Below are positions 15,732 through 16,857 of a DNA stretch of 16,857 bases, one piece after another. Each line of letters starts with the position of its first letter. Within the stretch, counting starts at the first letter, position 1. Below the pieces are notes generated by a model. It did no database searches, was not told where the DNA came from, and saw nothing but the letters and a program-made list of their open reading frames with translations. Source of the DNA: Baffinella frigidus (Eukaryota; Cryptophyceae; Cryptomonadales; Baffinellaceae); assembly GCA_026770585.1 (NCBI GenBank), contig MU646721.1, positions 313,702 through 330,558 of the forward strand. The letters run 5' to 3'. Position numbers and translations under genes: made by a program.

Positions 15732-16208
15732 ATGGATGAAAAGAAGAAAACCCTAAACTGGTGCTGCACAAATATTGCATTGTCAAATAAAGGCGTATGT
15801 GCAGGCTGACGGACGGTCAGCGGCCAGAGACTACACATCGCCGCCGCAAAGCCTGCGCCATTCGCCATTCGATACGTGTGCAAAGACGCGCGCGCGCGGG
15901 AGACGATGCAACAGCCACTGCTAGGCGGTTTCGAGACGAGCGGCGCTGTAGCTCGTCAGCTCGCCGCGGACCTGGCAAAGCGCTTGCGGTAATTGTTGCA
16001 GAAGGTGGTGACTTTCGCGACTGTTGAGGGGCTCCGCGACAAGATTCTTCTCCTCGAGGGTCGCGTAGGGATTGTGGACACGTTCAACCCAGAAACGGAG
16101 CACATTCGAGATCTACCTGGGACAAAGGCGCTTCTCGCCCTCGTTCGCGGCATCGAAAGAAGGCCAGCCGAAGAGGTCTTCGTCCTCGAGAGGCTCCAGC
16201 GCCAGTAA
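15732..16208 (+). CDS. Possible small two-exon gene, 89 aa, unknown function
   Basis: Exon 1 (15732-15794) has a good ATG context (CACCATGG) and reads MDEKKKTLNWCCTNIALSNK plus G, then the donor GTATGT. A 207-bp intron ends at TTGTTGCAG, and exon 2 (16002-16208) continues in phase 0 with KVVTFATVEGLRDKILLLEG and IVDTFNPETEHIRDLPGTK to LERLQRQ and a stop. Exon 2 looks like a real globular, charged sequence. No motif, signal peptide or membrane segment is seen and I do not recognise the family. A repeat of family H stands on either side in opposite orientation. The splice model is inferred from signals only. Confidence 0.35.
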
Positions 16209-16289
16209 GGGCAAGAACGCATCCCCCCCCCCTTTGCCGTACGGAGCGTGCTCCAGGGTTGCGGTCCTTCAGGTTGCGGGAGAGCTCGT

Positions 16290-16440
16290 TCTTTAGGTCC
16301 TTTAGGTCCTTTAGGTTTTGATTTCTCCCAACATATGCCAACGACCTTTAGGTCCTTTAGGTTCTTCGAGCTCCCAACATAGGCGGACACCGGAACTGGT
16401 TCTGCAGAGAAGCCATGCTTCCTTTCGGATCACATTCAGG
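16290..16440. repeat. CTTTAGGTC repeats and repeat family H
   Basis: Short CTTTAGGTC tandems occur at 16291-16315 and 16347-16362, each followed by a CTCCCAACATA block, then GGCGGACACCGGAACTGG and AGAAGCCATGCTTCCTTTCG. A reversed copy is at 15307-15408. Confidence 0.7.
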
Positions 16441-16499
16441 CCCCCCGGTGCAGAGGATCGCGGCAGAAACCGGCTAAAGGGTATCCTCAACGCCCTTCC

Positions 16500-16857
16500 G
16501 TAGAAAGGACTGCAGAAAAAGCATTTTTGCTTTCGGATCGCGTTTAGCTCTCCAGTGCAGAGGCTCGTGAAGAGGGGATACAGGGTGGCTCTGTTGGGGT
16601 GTGTGAAGGTCCCAAAGAGGAACGCGCTCTCACACACACACCGAGCCCAAGTCAGCCTATGGAGCTTATGGAGCTTATGGAGCTTTAGGACCTTTAGGTT
16701 TTATTGTTTCCCAACATAACTGACGACCGGATTGACGGCACAGCCAGGTAAAGGGTAGCTCTTCTGTAGAAGGATATTCATGGCGGGACAAGCCCTCTCC
16801 AATCGTTCCTGAGCTTAACACCAATAAAACCTAAAGGTCGAGAAGACGAATTTTGTC
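16500..16857. repeat. Diverged family H copies and TTATGGAGC tandem, no gene seen
   Basis: AGAAAGGACTGCAGAAAAAG, CTTTCGGATCGCGTTTAGCT and CCAGTGCAGAGGCTCG match the order at 16400-16455. At 16657-16690 TTATGGAGC is repeated. At 16685-16720 a CCTTTAGGTTTTATTGTTTC, then CCAACATA, block recurs. The end has CAATAAAACCTAAAGGTCGA, another family H edge. I see no coding region here. Confidence 0.55.

Overview
This window is nuclear DNA from a microbial eukaryote, probably an alga. The intron-rich genes use GT-AG splice sites, and there is much plant/alga-type TTTAGGG (CCCTAAA) telomere-like repeat and a dense load of short inverted-repeat (MITE-like) elements. I see no bacterial operons, rRNA or tRNA, and I cannot name the species. 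Almost no coding sequence sits in long open frames; the genes were found by piecing together short exons of about 40-115 bp.

Left part (1-3897, minus strand): five exons, one cut by the window edge, encode the five CCCH zinc fingers of the cleavage and polyadenylation factor CPSF30 (CPSF4/Yth1). Every join keeps the reading frame. The exon carrying the first Cys of finger 1 was not found. The introns hold telomere-like arrays, MITEs and partial copies of the exons. Between 3900 and 7100 lie repeats, two 18-bp minisatellites and several unrecognised coding-like fragments.

Middle (7130-7984): a short Met/Gln/Gly/Pro-rich ORF on the minus strand (7130-7498) faces, across 390 bp, the first exon of a plus-strand gene. 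The gap looks like a bidirectional promoter and contains a 26-bp palindrome.

Right part (7889-13063 or beyond, plus strand): five exons encode the N-terminal RRM and acidic linker of a PPIE/CYP33-type RNA-binding cyclophilin. A sixth exon is possible at 14692-14793. No cyclophilin domain is visible before the window ends. A possible small two-exon gene of unknown function lies at 15732-16208.

The outstanding feature is that both genes are surrounded by serial partial copies of their own exons, usually including the splice junction. Several pairs bracket one inverted-repeat element: 42-bp duplications around an element at two separate places, 56 bp at a third and 20 bp at a fourth. This resembles very long target-site duplications, or repair-linked duplications, made as elements entered the genes. 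It leaves decoy splice sites and may have lengthened the introns. Both recognised genes act in RNA processing (3'-end formation and spliceosome/RNA binding).
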